Positions 34,701 to 45,213 of a stretch of 64,000 bases of DNA are shown piece by piece (position 1 is the stretch's first letter; each line of letters begins with the position of its first letter). The notes beneath the pieces were generated by a model. That model was given only the letters and a program-made list of their open reading frames with translations, ran no database searches and was not told the DNA's origin. A program made the position numbers and the translations under genes. Origin of the DNA: an uncultured Lachnospiraceae bacterium (GTDB taxonomy: Bacteria > Bacillota > Clostridia > Lachnospirales > Lachnospiraceae); the NCBI GenBank assembly GCA_934394565.1, contig CAKRQV010000001.1:157835-221834 (forward strand), read 5' to 3'.

Positions 34701-34766
34701 AAAAGGGATCCTGTATACTGGGTATGGGACAGTAGTGTCAATTCGGATTTGAACCCGGCAAAAAAC

Positions 34767-34795
34767 TTGTCAAAAAAACAGGACGATGCTATACT
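34767..34795 (+). promoter_or_regulatory. apt promoter
   Basis: TTGTCA and TATACT with a 17-base spacer lie 100 bases before the apt start. The rest of 34701-34895 shows no gene. Confidence 0.7.
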
Positions 34796-34895
34796 GAAAT
34801 TTATGATATTACTGCGAATATGCAGGCAGACAGAGGACTTTTTCAAAAAAGAAAATGCTGTCTGACAGAGCTTTAGATTCCAGGGGGATAATAAG

Positions 34896-35423
34896 ATGAA
34901 AAAAAATATAGAAGAATATGTAACCAGTATTCCGGATTTTCCGGAACCGGGAATTATTTTCCGTGATATTACCTCAGTACTGCAGGATGCCGATGGCTTA
35001 CAGCTGGCGATTGACCTGCTCGAAGAAAAGATTAAAGACGCTGATCCGGACGTGATCGTTGGGCTGGAGTCCAGAGGGTTTATTTTCGGTATGCCGCTGG
35101 CCTATAATCTGCACAAGCCGTTTGTACTGGTGCGTAAGAAAGGCAAACTGCCGAGAGAGACAGTAGAGATGAGCTACGATCTGGAATACGGCAGTGCAAC
35201 GATCGAGATGCACAAGGATTCCATCAAACCGGGACAGACGGTTGCTGTGATCGATGATCTGATCGCTACAGGCGGTACAGTATCCGCCGCTGTTAAGCTG
35301 GTAGAGGAACTGGGTGGCAAGGTTGTAAAGATTGCTTTCCTTATGGAACTGGCAGGATTAAAGGGCAGAGAAAAGCTCAAAGGCTATGACGTGGAGAGTG
35401 TAATCTGTTACGATGGGAAATAA
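34896..35423 (+). CDS. apt: Adenine phosphoribosyltransferase
   Basis: A 175-residue purine salvage enzyme that makes AMP from adenine and PRPP. The family motifs are clear: IPDFPEPGIIFRDIT at 11-25, GLESRGFIFG, VRKKGKLP, and the PRPP-binding loop VIDDLIATGGT near 125. Length is normal. An AGGGGGATAA site precedes the ATG. It stands just before relA, a common arrangement in Firmicutes (apt-relA), which ties purine salvage to the stringent response. Confidence 0.97.
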   Translation: MKKNIEEYVTSIPDFPEPGIIFRDITSVLQDADGLQLAIDLLEEKIKDADPDVIVGLESRGFIFGMPLAYNLHKPFVLVRKKGKLPRETVEMSYDLEYGSATIEMHKDSIKPGQTVAVIDDLIATGGTVSAAVKLVEELGGKVVKIAFLMELAGLKGREKLKGYDVESVICYDGK

Positions 35424-35523
35424 AGATAACGTACTGTGGAAGTGTACAGTTTGCGATAGCCGTACACCTTGATGTAGATCCAGAAACAGCAGTACGAAAA
35501 ACATCTGACGGAGAAGAGAGAGA

Positions 35524-37824
35524 ATGGGAACAGAAAACCTGACGGCCGAAGAAAGAAAAAAACAGATCGAAGAGGCAGAAAAAAGTGTCAAGGCCATGGA
35601 CGATTTTACGAGTCCGGAGAAGCTTTATGATGAGCTGATCGCCAGTGTGCGCAAATATCATCCTTCCGATGATATCAGTATGATTGAAAAAGCCTATCAG
35701 ATTGCAAAAAATGCCCATGAAGGACAGCTCAGAAAGTCCGGGGAACCATATATCATCCATCCGCTGTGCGTGGCGATCATTCTGGCAGATCTGGAGATGG
35801 ATAAGGAGACGATCGTAGCTGGTATTCTTCACGATGTCGTGGAAGATACAGTCATGACGGACGAAGAAATCACAGAAATCTTCGGACCGGAGGTCGCTCT
35901 TTTGGTGGATGGTGTCACCAAGCTGGGACAGCTGAGCTATTCTGCGGATAAACTGGAAGTACAGGCAGAGAATCTGCGTAAGATGTTTCTGGCCATGGCC
36001 AAGGATATCCGGGTCATTCTGATCAAGCTGGCTGACCGTCTGCACAATATGCGTACGCTCAAATACATGCGTCCCGAAAAGCAGAAGGAAAAAGCCCGTG
36101 AGACGATGGACATCTATTCCCCACTGGCGCAGCGTCTGGGTATTTCAAAGATCAAGACCGAGCTCGATGATCTCTCTTTAAAATATCTGAAACCGGAAGT
36201 GTACTATGATCTGGTGGAAAAGATTGCCCTCAGAAAGAGTGAACGGGAAAAGTTTGTCAATGGTATCGTGGAAGAGGTCAGCGCCCATCTGAAAAATGCC
36301 CACATCGAGGCACAGGTGGAGGGACGTGCCAAACATTTTTTCAGTATTTATAAGAAGATGGTCAACCAGGACAAGACGCTCGATCAGATTTACGACCTGT
36401 TTGCCGTGCGTATCATCGTGGAGACGGTCAAGGACTGTTATGCGGCTCTCGGTGTGATCCATGAGATGTATAAACCGATCCCGGGACGTTTTAAAGACTA
36501 TATCGCCATGCCAAAACCCAATATGTACCAGTCGCTGCATACGACACTGATCGGACCAAACGGCCAGCCGTTTGAGATCCAGATCCGTACCTATGAGATG
36601 CACCGGACGGCTGAGTACGGTATCGCTGCCCACTGGAAATATAAGGAAGCATCCGATGGCAAGAAGGTACAGGGCAATCAGGAAGAGGCAAAATTAAGCT
36701 GGCTCAGACAGATCCTCGAATGGCAGCAGGATATGTCTGATAATAAAGAATTCTTAAAGCTGTTAAAGAGTGACCTAAACCTTTTTGCAGATAATGTATA
36801 CTGTTTCAGCCCGGCAGGTGATGTCAAGACTCTGCCAAGTGGATCCACGACGATAGATTTTGCCTACAGTATACACAGTGCCGTCGGTAACAAGATGGTC
36901 GGTGCCCGGGTTAATGGCAAGCTGGTGCCCATCGAGTACCAGATCCAGAACGGTGACCGGATAGAGATCCTGACAAGCCAGAATTCCAAAGGTCCGAGCC
37001 GGGACTGGTTAAAGATCGTAAAGAGTACACAGGCCCGTAACAAGATCAACCAGTGGTTCAAGCAGGAACTGAAAGAAGACAATATCGTCAAGGGCAAGGA
37101 GCTGTTAAATAATTACGCCAAGATGAAAGGCAAAGTCCTTGGTGAATATACAAAACCACAGTATATTGAAGCTGTACTGCGTAAATACGGTTTCCGTGAC
37201 TGGGATTCTGTGCTGGCAGCGATCGGACACGGCGGCCTGAAAGAAGGACAGATCCTGAATAAACTGATAGAGTCTTATGATAAAGACCATGCGCAGCTTC
37301 TGACAGATCAGGACGTTTTAAAGAGTATGTCCGAGGATAAGGACAGCGCAAAAACCGGCAAGCACAAAGGCGCGATCATGGTCAAAGGAAGCCATGATGT
37401 CAGTGTGCGTTTCGCCAAATGCTGCAATCCGATTCCCGGTGATGAGATTGTTGGCTTTGTCACGAGAGGACGTGGTGTGACGATCCACCGTACAGACTGT
37501 GTGAATGTCCTGAATATGGACGGTATAGACAGAGAGCGGATGATCGAGGCGGAATGGCAGCCGGAGGAGACAAACGGTCAGTTGTTCACGGCAGATATCA
37601 CCGTATATGCCAATAACAGAACCGGTCTGGTGGTGGATATCTCCAGACTGTTTACCGAGAAACAGATAGATCTGGCTTCCATGAATGTGCGTACGAGTAA
37701 GCAGGGAACAGCGACAATCTCGATGAGCTTTGATGTGCACAGTATCGAAGAACTCAATTACCTGATCGAGAAGGTCCGTCAGGTGGAGAGTGTGCTGGAT
37801 GTCAAGAGAACGACAGGGTCATGA
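35524..37824 (+). CDS. relA: Bifunctional (p)ppGpp synthetase/hydrolase RelA/SpoT
   Basis: A 766-residue Rsh protein. The hydrolase HD domain (about 50-200) shows HPLCVAIIL and the intact HDVVEDT motif, so hydrolysis is likely retained. The synthetase domain (about 240-370) contains RAKHFFSIYKKM, DLFAVRIIV and PGRFKDYIAMPKPNMYQSLHTT. A TGS domain follows (VYCFSPAGDVKTLPSG), then a helical and conserved-Cys region (FAKCCNPIPGDEI) and a C-terminal ACT domain (RTGLVVDISRLF). It sets the alarmone level in the stringent response. It follows apt and precedes an MBL hydrolase gene by 15 bases. Confidence 0.96.
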   Translation: MGTENLTAEERKKQIEEAEKSVKAMDDFTSPEKLYDELIASVRKYHPSDDISMIEKAYQIAKNAHEGQLRKSGEPYIIHPLCVAIILADLEMDKETIVAGILHDVVEDTVMTDEEITEIFGPEVALLVDGVTKLGQLSYSADKLEVQAENLRKMFLAMAKDIRVILIKLADRLHNMRTLKYMRPEKQKEKARETMDIYSPLAQRLGISKIKTELDDLSLKYLKPEVYYDLVEKIALRKSEREKFVNGIVEEVSAHLKNAHIEAQVEGRAKHFFSIYKKMVNQDKTLDQIYDLFAVRIIVETVKDCYAALGVIHEMYKPIPGRFKDYIAMPKPNMYQSLHTTLIGPNGQPFEIQIRTYEMHRTAEYGIAAHWKYKEASDGKKVQGNQEEAKLSWLRQILEWQQDMSDNKEFLKLLKSDLNLFADNVYCFSPAGDVKTLPSGSTTIDFAYSIHSAVGNKMVGARVNGKLVPIEYQIQNGDRIEILTSQNSKGPSRDWLKIVKSTQARNKINQWFKQELKEDNIVKGKELLNNYAKMKGKVLGEYTKPQYIEAVLRKYGFRDWDSVLAAIGHGGLKEGQILNKLIESYDKDHAQLLTDQDVLKSMSEDKDSAKTGKHKGAIMVKGSHDVSVRFAKCCNPIPGDEIVGFVTRGRGVTIHRTDCVNVLNMDGIDRERMIEAEWQPEETNGQLFTADITVYANNRTGLVVDISRLFTEKQIDLASMNVRTSKQGTATISMSFDVHSIEELNYLIEKVRQVESVLDVKRTTGS

Positions 37825-37839
37825 TAAGGAGGAATACAG

Positions 37840-38469
37840 ATGAAAAATGCAATCATACAACAGAGAGTGCTTGGCATGGTATCTACAAATGTCTATGTCT
37901 GTATGCATGCCGAAACAAAGGAAGCATTTATTGTTGATCCGGCAGATGATGCGGACGAGATCATCCGTCTTGTATCAGCCATGGGGGCAAAGCCCTGTGC
38001 GATTCTTCTGACCCATGGCCATTTTGATCATATCGGTGCGGCAGATGCCCTGCGAAAACGTTACGAGATACCGGTATATGCCGAAGAACATGAAAAAGAG
38101 CTTTTGTCATCCCCGGCCTTAAATCTTTCAGGAGGATGGGCTGACAGCCTGACACTGACAGCGGATCATCTGCTGAAGGATGGCGATATGCTTAATATCG
38201 CAGGGTTTACGATCCGTGTGCTTCACACACCGGGACATACGCCGGGGGGCTGCTGTTATGAGCTGGTGGGAGAAGATATTCTGTTTTCAGGAGATACCCT
38301 GTTTTATATGTCCGTTGGCAGAACAGATTTTCCGGGTTCAAGCGGTGCGGCCATGCGGATGAGTCTGCACCGGCTTTTAGAGGAGCTTTCGGAAGATACG
38401 CAGGTACTTCCGGGACATGGTGAGTCCACCACAATAGGATACGAAAAGAGGAACAACCCATATGCTTAA
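37840..38469 (+). CDS. MBL-fold metallohydrolase (glyoxalase II-like)
   Basis: A 209-residue metallo-beta-lactamase fold protein. The metal motif is THGHFDHIGA (His59, His61, Asp63, His64), followed by HTPGHTPGG, FSGDTLF and the final PGHGESTTIG. The length and the motif pattern match the small glyoxalase-II-like hydrolases that commonly sit between relA and hemZ in Firmicutes. The substrate is not known; thioester hydrolysis is likely. AAGGAGG precedes the ATG, and the gene overlaps hemZ by 8 bases. Confidence 0.9.
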   Translation: MKNAIIQQRVLGMVSTNVYVCMHAETKEAFIVDPADDADEIIRLVSAMGAKPCAILLTHGHFDHIGAADALRKRYEIPVYAEEHEKELLSSPALNLSGGWADSLTLTADHLLKDGDMLNIAGFTIRVLHTPGHTPGGCCYELVGEDILFSGDTLFYMSVGRTDFPGSSGAAMRMSLHRLLEELSEDTQVLPGHGESTTIGYEKRNNPYA

Positions 38470-39931
38470 TATAGGCATAGAATTTAACCTGCATGACTTT
38501 GAATACGACGTATATTCCCTGGTCAAGGCTTTTTATCCGGCTGCGGAAGTGAAAAATTTCTATACCGGTGAAGAAACTGCCGGGGATTTTTCAATTTTAT
38601 TGCGGATGGTGTATGAAAAGGACAAGATCACAGCCATATTGCTGGAAAAGGACAGTGTCGTTGCCAGGCAGTCTGCAGAGATAGACTATGAAAAAGATCG
38701 AAAAGAAACAAAAAATGTACTGAAACAGCTGGTCTATACCATGTTTTCTGACTATACAAAGCAGACATTGCCCTGGGGCACGCTGACCGGCATCCGACCG
38801 ACAAAGATCCCGATGCATCTGCTCGAAGAAGGATGGAAAAACGTAGATATAGCAGACTATCTGCGAAAAACCTACTTTGTCAGCAACGAAAAGACGTCTC
38901 TGGCGATCAGTATCGCCAACCGGGAGCGGGCACTTTTACAGCAAATGGATTACGAAAATGGCTACAGCCTGTATATCGGTATTCCGTTCTGTCCGAGCAT
39001 CTGTCTGTATTGCTCGTTTGGTTCCCATCCACTCAAACAGTGGGAAAAGAGAGTCGATGAGTATCTGGATGCCCTGATCAAAGAGCTGGACTTTTCGGCA
39101 AAGGCCTTTGCGGATAAGAAACTGCAGAGTATCTATATCGGCGGTGGTACACCGACTACGCTGACACCGGAGCAGTCCGACCGTCTGTTACAGGCAGTGA
39201 CGACAAAGTTTGATCTGTCCCATGTACTGGAATTTACCGTGGAGGCAGGACGTCCTGACACGATCACTGCAGAAAAGCTGGCGGTACTGAAAAAGTACCC
39301 GGTGACAAGGATTTCCATCAATCCGCAGACCATGAACCAGAAGACGCTCGAACTGATCGGGCGTAAACATACGGTGGAGGAGGTCTGTGATGTATTTCAT
39401 ATCGCCAGAGATCTCGGCTTTGACAATATCAACATGGATCTGATCATCGGACTTCCCGGTGAAGGCTATCCGGAGGTGACCCACACACTGGAAAAGGTCA
39501 AAGAGCTGGCACCGGACAGCCTGACAGTGCACTCTCTTGCGCTGAAACGTGCCACCCGGCTGAATCTGTTCAAGGACGAATACACAGAGATGTCTTTTGA
39601 AAACAGCCAGGAGATCATGAGCCTGTGTGAACGCACGGCCATGGAGCTTGGCATGGGTCCGTATTACATGTACCGTCAGAAAAACATCGCCGGAAATTTT
39701 GAAAATGTGGGTTATGCAAAGGTTGACAAAGCAGGAATATACAATATACTGATTATGGAAGAAAAGCAGTCCATCATTGCCTGCGGTGCAGGAGCATCGA
39801 CAAAGTTTGTCTTTGACCACGGTGCCCGTATCGAGCGTGTGGAAAATGTCAAATCCGTAGAACATTACATTCAGCGAATCGATGAAATGATCGAGCGCAA
39901 GAAAGCAGGAATAGAAAAGTGGCTGAAATAA
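38462..39931 (+). CDS. hemZ: Oxygen-independent coproporphyrinogen dehydrogenase, HemZ type
   Basis: A 489-residue radical SAM enzyme of the HemZ group. About 160 extra N-terminal residues, typical of HemZ, precede the CPSICLYCSF cluster motif (Cys177, Cys181, Cys184). The YIGGGTPTTL segment and the INMDLIIGLPGE strand follow. The HemN family oxidises coproporphyrinogen III; HemZ is a distinct group whose in vivo role is less certain. It overlaps the MBL gene by 8 bases and the next gene by 13, so the three are coupled. Confidence 0.9.
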   Translation: MLNIGIEFNLHDFEYDVYSLVKAFYPAAEVKNFYTGEETAGDFSILLRMVYEKDKITAILLEKDSVVARQSAEIDYEKDRKETKNVLKQLVYTMFSDYTKQTLPWGTLTGIRPTKIPMHLLEEGWKNVDIADYLRKTYFVSNEKTSLAISIANRERALLQQMDYENGYSLYIGIPFCPSICLYCSFGSHPLKQWEKRVDEYLDALIKELDFSAKAFADKKLQSIYIGGGTPTTLTPEQSDRLLQAVTTKFDLSHVLEFTVEAGRPDTITAEKLAVLKKYPVTRISINPQTMNQKTLELIGRKHTVEEVCDVFHIARDLGFDNINMDLIIGLPGEGYPEVTHTLEKVKELAPDSLTVHSLALKRATRLNLFKDEYTEMSFENSQEIMSLCERTAMELGMGPYYMYRQKNIAGNFENVGYAKVDKAGIYNILIMEEKQSIIACGAGASTKFVFDHGARIERVENVKSVEHYIQRIDEMIERKKAGIEKWLK

Positions 39932-40572
39932 AAAACAGTCGGCAGACAGGACATCTGCTGGATTATACCCTGCTGGAACAGCTTGACCATGGCCTGACAG
40001 TCAGTCATTTTGCAATGGCACTGGCCAGAAAACTTGGCTTTGATGAGGATTTCGTACAGACACTTGGTCTTGCCGGGCTTGTACATGATATTGGCAAGAT
40101 TCGCCTTGGACGCTATGTCGAGGACGGTAAATCTATGACAGTGGATGAGATCAAGTATGTCCGGATGCATTCGATGTTTGGCAGTGAGTTGCTTAAGCAA
40201 CAGGGATTTTCCGAAGATATACAGCAGATGGTGCTGTATCATCATGAAAATTATGACGGCAGCGGCTATCCACGCAACCTGCAGGGCGAAGAAATCCCCA
40301 AAGGAGCCCGGATTCTGCGGGTGTGTGATGTATATGCGGCACTTTTGTCGGATCGACCCTATCGCAGGGCATTTGACCGGGATACGGCGATGGCCCTGAT
40401 GATTGAAGAAGTAAAGAATTTTGACATGCAGATGTTTCTGGTTTTTCAGAGACTGGTGCACGAAGAGGGGCTTACCCCCATCGTGTGGCTGCAAAAGCTG
40501 CCTGACAGTGCGCAGGCGGCGCTTCTCGGGGAGCTTTTTCCCGGATTTGTGCAGACAGCATGTGAGAAATAA
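39919..40572 (+). CDS. HD-GYP-like phosphohydrolase domain protein
   Basis: A 217-residue HD-domain protein starting with GTG inside the end of hemZ. Metal motifs include LVHDIGKI (His56, Asp57), the HHENYDGSGYPRNL segment and RVCDVYAALLSDRPYR. The second set is the HD-GYP signature (HHE-x-DGxGYP), found in cyclic-di-GMP phosphodiesterases. No receiver or sensory domain is attached, so it is a bare catalytic module. The last 40 residues are unassigned. It may control a nucleotide second messenger near the stringent-response genes. hisS starts 22 bases later. Confidence 0.82.
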   Translation: MAEIKNSRQTGHLLDYTLLEQLDHGLTVSHFAMALARKLGFDEDFVQTLGLAGLVHDIGKIRLGRYVEDGKSMTVDEIKYVRMHSMFGSELLKQQGFSEDIQQMVLYHHENYDGSGYPRNLQGEEIPKGARILRVCDVYAALLSDRPYRRAFDRDTAMALMIEEVKNFDMQMFLVFQRLVHEEGLTPIVWLQKLPDSAQAALLGELFPGFVQTACEK

Positions 40573-40594
40573 ATACAGATTCCAGGAGGAAACT

Positions 40595-41851
40595 ATGGCT
40601 TTAAAGAAAAAACCGGTAACCGGCATGAAAGATATTCTGCCGGAAGAGATGGTCATTCGTGATTATATGATCCGTCTGATCAAAGAGACCTATGCAACGT
40701 TCGGTTTCTCATCTATTGAGACACCATGTGTAGAGCATATTGAGAACCTGTCCAGCAAACAGGGCGGCGAGAATGAAAAACTGATCTTCAAGATCTTAAA
40801 ACGTGGCGAGAAATTAAAACTGGCCGAGGCAAAGGAAGAGGCTGATCTGGTAGATGGCGGTCTGCGTTATGATCTGACGGTGCCGCTGTCCAGATATTAT
40901 GCAAATCATGCCAATGAGCTGCCGAGCCCGTTCAAGGCATTGCAGATGGGCAGTGTATGGCGTGCGGACCGTCCGCAGAGAGGACGTTACCGTCAGTTTA
41001 TGCAGTGTGATATTGATATTCTGGGTGAGCCGACGATCCTGGCAGAGATCGAACTGATCAGTGCCACCACGACGCTTCTTGGAAAGCTGGATTTTAAGAA
41101 TTTTACGATCCGTATCAACGACAGGCGTATCTTAAAAGCTATGGCAGCTTACAGCGGGTTTGCACCGGAAAGCTACGATACGGTCTTTATTATTCTGGAC
41201 AAGATGGACAAAATCGGTCTGGATGGTGTCAGAAAAGAACTGATCGAAGAGGGCTTTGAAGAATCCTGCGTAAGCAAATATCTGGAGCTTTTTGAGCAGG
41301 TAACACCGGATACGGCAGGTGTAAACTTCTGTAAAGAAAAACTGGAAGGATTTTTAGACAGCCAGTATGCCGACGATTTAATGACAATCATGAATAGCGT
41401 GGAGCAGATCAAGGGAGCCGAGTTCAAGCTGGCTTTCGATCCGACGCTGGTACGTGGTATGTCCTATTACACCGGTCCGATCTTTGAGATTTCCATGGAT
41501 GAGTTCGGCGGCTCTGTAGGTGGCGGTGGACGTTACGATGAGATGATCGGTAAATTTACCGGTCAGAGTACCTGTGCCTGCGGCTTTTCCATCGGTTTCG
41601 AGCGCATTGTCATGCTGCTGATGGAGAGAGGTTTCAAGGTGCCGGGATCTTCCCGTAAGGTTGCCCTGCTTGTTGAGAAAAATATGCCGGCAGACAAGAT
41701 GATCACTGTACTGACAGAGGCTAAGGCCTTAAGAGATGAGGGTGTACAGACGACAGTCGCTGTGATGAAAAAGAACAAAAAGTTCCAGAAAGATCAGATG
41801 ACTGCTGAAGGTTACACTGAGTTTAAAGAATATTTTACAGATAAAATGTGA
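40595..41851 (+). CDS. hisS: Histidyl-tRNA synthetase
   Basis: A class II synthetase of 418 residues from ATG 40595, which follows a perfect AGGAGG; the frame is open upstream inside the HD gene. Motif 1 lies near GFSSIETPCVEH, motif 2 covers FKALQMGSVWRADRPQRGRYRQFMQCDIDILG, and motif 3 is FSIGFERIVMLL. The His-binding segments are LVRGMSYYTGPIFE and GSVGGGGRYD. The C-terminal anticodon domain (about 320-418) is shorter than in E. coli. It precedes aspS, the usual hisS-aspS pair. No T-box leader is visible. Confidence 0.95.
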   Translation: MALKKKPVTGMKDILPEEMVIRDYMIRLIKETYATFGFSSIETPCVEHIENLSSKQGGENEKLIFKILKRGEKLKLAEAKEEADLVDGGLRYDLTVPLSRYYANHANELPSPFKALQMGSVWRADRPQRGRYRQFMQCDIDILGEPTILAEIELISATTTLLGKLDFKNFTIRINDRRILKAMAAYSGFAPESYDTVFIILDKMDKIGLDGVRKELIEEGFEESCVSKYLELFEQVTPDTAGVNFCKEKLEGFLDSQYADDLMTIMNSVEQIKGAEFKLAFDPTLVRGMSYYTGPIFEISMDEFGGSVGGGGRYDEMIGKFTGQSTCACGFSIGFERIVMLLMERGFKVPGSSRKVALLVEKNMPADKMITVLTEAKALRDEGVQTTVAVMKKNKKFQKDQMTAEGYTEFKEYFTDKM

Positions 41852-41909
41852 GACGTCCCGGCATATCCCGGTAAAAGTCCACAAAGCGCAAAGCTTGAAG
41901 GAGGAAACT

Positions 41910-43703
41910 ATGGCAGAATCCATGAAAGGTCTGAAGCGTACCTGCCGTTGCGCAGAAGTGACAAAAGCTCAGATCGGAGAAACCGTTACCCTGATGGGCT
42001 GGGTACAGAAAGCCCGTAATAAAGGAGGCATCATTTTTGTCGATCTGCGTGACCGTTCCGGTATCATGCAGCTGATCTTCGAAAACGGAGAAATCGACGA
42101 TGCCGGTTTTGAGAAAGCAAGTAAATTAAGAAGCGAGTTCGTGATCGCCGTGACTGGCCGTGTAGAGGCCCGTTCCGGTGCAGTCAATACAAATCTGGCT
42201 ACCGGTGAGCTGGAGATCCGCTGTGGATCCCTGCGGATTCTGTCTGAGTCTGAGACACCGCCGTTTGCTGTCGAGGAAAATTCCAAGACCCGTGAGGAAA
42301 TGCGTCTGAAGTACCGTTTCCTGGATCTTCGTCGTCCGGATCTGCAGAGAAATCTGATGGTCAGAAGCCGTGTGGCACAGCTGACCCGTGCATTTATGGC
42401 AAATGAAGGTTTCCTTGAAATCGAGACACCGGTGCTGATCAAGAGTACACCGGAAGGTGCCCGTGACTATGTTGTACCGAGCCGTGTACATCCGGGCAGC
42501 TTTTATGCCCTGCCGCAGTCTCCGCAGCTATTCAAACAGCTGCTGATGTGCTCAGGTTACGACCGTTATATCCAGATCGCAAAATGCTTCCGTGACGAGG
42601 ACCTTCGGGCAGACCGTCAGCCGGAGTTTACCCAGATCGATATGGAGCTGTCCTTTGTCGATGTCGATGATGTCATTGACGTTAATGAAAGGCTGCTGGC
42701 GTATCTGTTCAAGGAGATCCTTGGTGTCGAGGTACAGCTGCCGATCCAGCGCATGACATGGCAGGAATGCATGGACCGTTTCGGTTCGGACAAGCCGGAT
42801 CTGCGTTTCGGCATGGAACTGCACAATGTATCCGATGTTGTGAAAGATTGTGATTTCGCTGTATTTAAAAATGCTCTGGCAGCCGGTGGTACAGTCCGTG
42901 GTATCAATGCCAAGGGACAGGGCGGTATGCCGAGAAAGAAAATTGACAAGCTGGTTGACTTTGTCAAGGATTACGGCGCAAAAGGTCTGGCTTATATTGC
43001 AATTGCAGAGGATGGCAGCTTCAAGTCTTCTTTTGCAAAATTCATGAAACCGGAAGAGATGGATGCGTTGATCAAAGCCATGGACGGACAGCCGGGCGAT
43101 TTGTTACTGTTTGCCGCTGATAAAAATACCATTGTATGGGCTTCTCTTGGTGCACTGCGTATCGAGCTGGCCCGTCAGATGGATCTCTTAGATAAGAATG
43201 AATACAAATTCCTGTGGGTAACCGAGTTCCCGCTTCTTGAGTGGTCCGATGAAGAGCAGCGTTTTATGGCGATGCATCATCCATTCACCATGCCAATGGA
43301 AGAGGACTGGGACAAAATCGATACAGATCCGGGCAGCGTGAGAGCAAAAGCCTATGATATCGTACTGAACGGTACGGAGATCGGTGGTGGTTCCGTGCGT
43401 ATCCATCAGGATGATATCCAGGAGAAGATGTTCGAGGTGCTTGGTTTTACCAAAGAGCAGGCTTGGGAGCAGTTTGGTTTCCTGTTAAATGCCTTCAAGT
43501 ATGGCGTTCCGCCGCATGCCGGACTGGCTTACGGACTGGATCGTCTGGTCATGCTGATGGTACAGGCAGATTCCATACGTGAGGTTATCGCATTCCCGAA
43601 GGTAAAGGATGCTTCCGACCTGATGACAGAAGCACCGGCAGCTATCGATGAAAAACAGTTAAAAGAGCTGGGCTTGCAGATCGCTGCACCGGAAGAAGCG
43701 TAA
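41910..43703 (+). CDS. aspS: Aspartyl-tRNA synthetase
   Basis: A bacterial-type AspRS of 597 residues from ATG 41910 with AAGGAGG upstream. An N-terminal OB-fold (residues 15-110) is followed by class II motifs: [43 protein letters not shown] (motif 2) and [13 protein letters not shown] (motif 3). The bacterial GAD insertion lies at about 300-400. A separate AsnRS is present at 50 kb, so this enzyme need only make Asp-tRNAAsp, though whether it discriminates cannot be read here. It is the second gene of the hisS-aspS pair. Confidence 0.97.
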   Translation: MAESMKGLKRTCRCAEVTKAQIGETVTLMGWVQKARNKGGIIFVDLRDRSGIMQLIFENGEIDDAGFEKASKLRSEFVIAVTGRVEARSGAVNTNLATGELEIRCGSLRILSESETPPFAVEENSKTREEMRLKYRFLDLRRPDLQRNLMVRSRVAQLTRAFMANEGFLEIETPVLIKSTPEGARDYVVPSRVHPGSFYALPQSPQLFKQLLMCSGYDRYIQIAKCFRDEDLRADRQPEFTQIDMELSFVDVDDVIDVNERLLAYLFKEILGVEVQLPIQRMTWQECMDRFGSDKPDLRFGMELHNVSDVVKDCDFAVFKNALAAGGTVRGINAKGQGGMPRKKIDKLVDFVKDYGAKGLAYIAIAEDGSFKSSFAKFMKPEEMDALIKAMDGQPGDLLLFAADKNTIVWASLGALRIELARQMDLLDKNEYKFLWVTEFPLLEWSDEEQRFMAMHHPFTMPMEEDWDKIDTDPGSVRAKAYDIVLNGTEIGGGSVRIHQDDIQEKMFEVLGFTKEQAWEQFGFLLNAFKYGVPPHAGLAYGLDRLVMLMVQADSIREVIAFPKVKDASDLMTEAPAAIDEKQLKELGLQIAAPEEA

Positions 43704-43745
43704 AGAAAAGATAAAAAGGGGTTACTAAAAGAGGAGGGTATGTCT

Positions 43746-45212
43746 ATGAAATGCACGAAGTGTGGATTTGAGCTGGATAAAAATGCTAATTTCTGCAGTA
43801 ACTGTGGTACACCGGTCGTACATGAAGCAGCATCGGAAGCTACATCTGCAAAAGAAGCATTGCCGGAAGAGACGAAAGCTACTGTGACAGAAGAAGCAGC
43901 TGATACACCGGAAATTTCTGAAAAAACAGAGGATAAAGCAACGCTGGATGAAGAGCTGGATGCACTGCTTGAACAGCTGGATCAGGAGTCCGGGGAGAAA
44001 ACAGACGAAGCAACGGGCGAAACAGGTAAAAAGACGCCAGTATATGCGCATCTGGATGACGATGATGACGACGAAGATTACGATGATTTTGCCTATGAAG
44101 AGCGTAGGGCAAAAAGACAGGCAAGAAAGGCAAGAAAGGCCAGAGATAAGGTGATACTACTGGTTCTGGTCGGTGTAATTCTGGTTGGTGCGGTGGCATT
44201 TGTGGTTATAAAGAGCCTTTCCTCATCAGATAATAAAAAACCGCAGAGTTCGGTTATACCGTCAAGTCAGATTGTATCCCAGGCACAGGAGTCACAGAGC
44301 GATGCAAGTGCTTCTGTAGCTCCGGCAGAAGATCCGAATAAGCTGTCAGCAGAGGAACTGGAAACCGCTGTCACGACCGTAGAGCAGCAGTATCAGGATA
44401 TCCAGTCCAAGAAAAGTGCCGGTGAATACAAGGCCAGCGCCTACAAGACAGGTATCACTGCTTACTGGGACGGTGACAGCCGCATTTCTGCAATTGTGGC
44501 AGACAGCGGTACAGAAGGGTCCCAGTATACCCGCTCCTATTATTATGATGAAAATGGCAATCTGATTTATGCGGATCTGATGGGGGCAGATCAGTATCGT
44601 CTGTACTTCAAAGACGGTGAAATGATCCGTTTAAGCTATGCCAAGGATGCGGCAAACGCTTCCGACGTAACGAATTATGACCAGGCCGGCACACAGGAAT
44701 ACACAGACTGGCAGGCAAGTGCCCTCGATTACAGCACGACACTGATGACGGAGGCCAAGGCGGCAGGTATCGTAAAGAGCGAGGAAGAGATCGCCGCTGA
44801 AAAGGCTGCCGAGGAAGAGCGACAGAAAGAAGAGGAAGCCAAGAAGAAGGAAGAAGAAGCAAAGAAAAAAGCTGAAGAGGAAAAGAAAGCCGAAGAAGAG
44901 AAAAAGTCGGAAGAAGATACAAGCTCTTCCAAAAAATCCGGTGGCTACATCTTTGCCGACAGTAATTCTGAATATATTGCCGAATCTGATCTTAAAGATC
45001 TGTCAAAGACCAAGGTTCGTCGCGCATTGAATGAGATCTATGCCCGCCGTGGTGCCAAATTTGACAGTAAGTCTAATCGGGAATATTTCGAGGGCAAGAG
45101 CTGGTACAAAGGCACCTGTTCCAAGTCAGAAGCAGAAAAGAAATTCAACAAGTATGAAAAGAAAAATGTGGATACTATCGTAGCGTACGAGAAATCCAAA
45201 GGCTGGAGATAA
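43746..45212 (+). CDS. Zinc-ribbon, membrane-anchored YARHG-domain protein
   Basis: GAGGAGGG supports ATG 43746 (488 residues) over the ATG two codons earlier. The protein starts with a zinc ribbon (CTKCGFELDKNANFCSNCG). Then come a long acidic stretch, one membrane helix (about 136-158), a Ser/Gln-rich extracellular linker, a small beta domain (about 225-300) and a Glu/Lys-rich coiled coil (about 340-400). The YARHG-like domain at the C-terminus reads NEIYARRGAKFDS and YFEGKSWYKG. Only the overall type is recognised; a surface or wall role is likely. hisC follows 1 base later. Confidence 0.8.
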   Translation: MKCTKCGFELDKNANFCSNCGTPVVHEAASEATSAKEALPEETKATVTEEAADTPEISEKTEDKATLDEELDALLEQLDQESGEKTDEATGETGKKTPVYAHLDDDDDDEDYDDFAYEERRAKRQARKARKARDKVILLVLVGVILVGAVAFVVIKSLSSSDNKKPQSSVIPSSQIVSQAQESQSDASASVAPAEDPNKLSAEELETAVTTVEQQYQDIQSKKSAGEYKASAYKTGITAYWDGDSRISAIVADSGTEGSQYTRSYYYDENGNLIYADLMGADQYRLYFKDGEMIRLSYAKDAANASDVTNYDQAGTQEYTDWQASALDYSTTLMTEAKAAGIVKSEEEIAAEKAAEEERQKEEEAKKKEEEAKKKAEEEKKAEEEKKSEEDTSSSKKSGGYIFADSNSEYIAESDLKDLSKTKVRRALNEIYARRGAKFDSKSNREYFEGKSWYKGTCSKSEAEKKFNKYEKKNVDTIVAYEKSKGWR

Positions 45213-45213
45213 T

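Noticed and set aside
34738..34760. Minus-strand GGGTTCAAATCCG resembling a tRNA T-arm
   Set aside because: No matching T-stem partner, anticodon arm, D-arm or acceptor stem is found around it.
40573..40594. Possible T-box leader before hisS
   Set aside because: Only 22 bases separate the genes, so no leader can fit.
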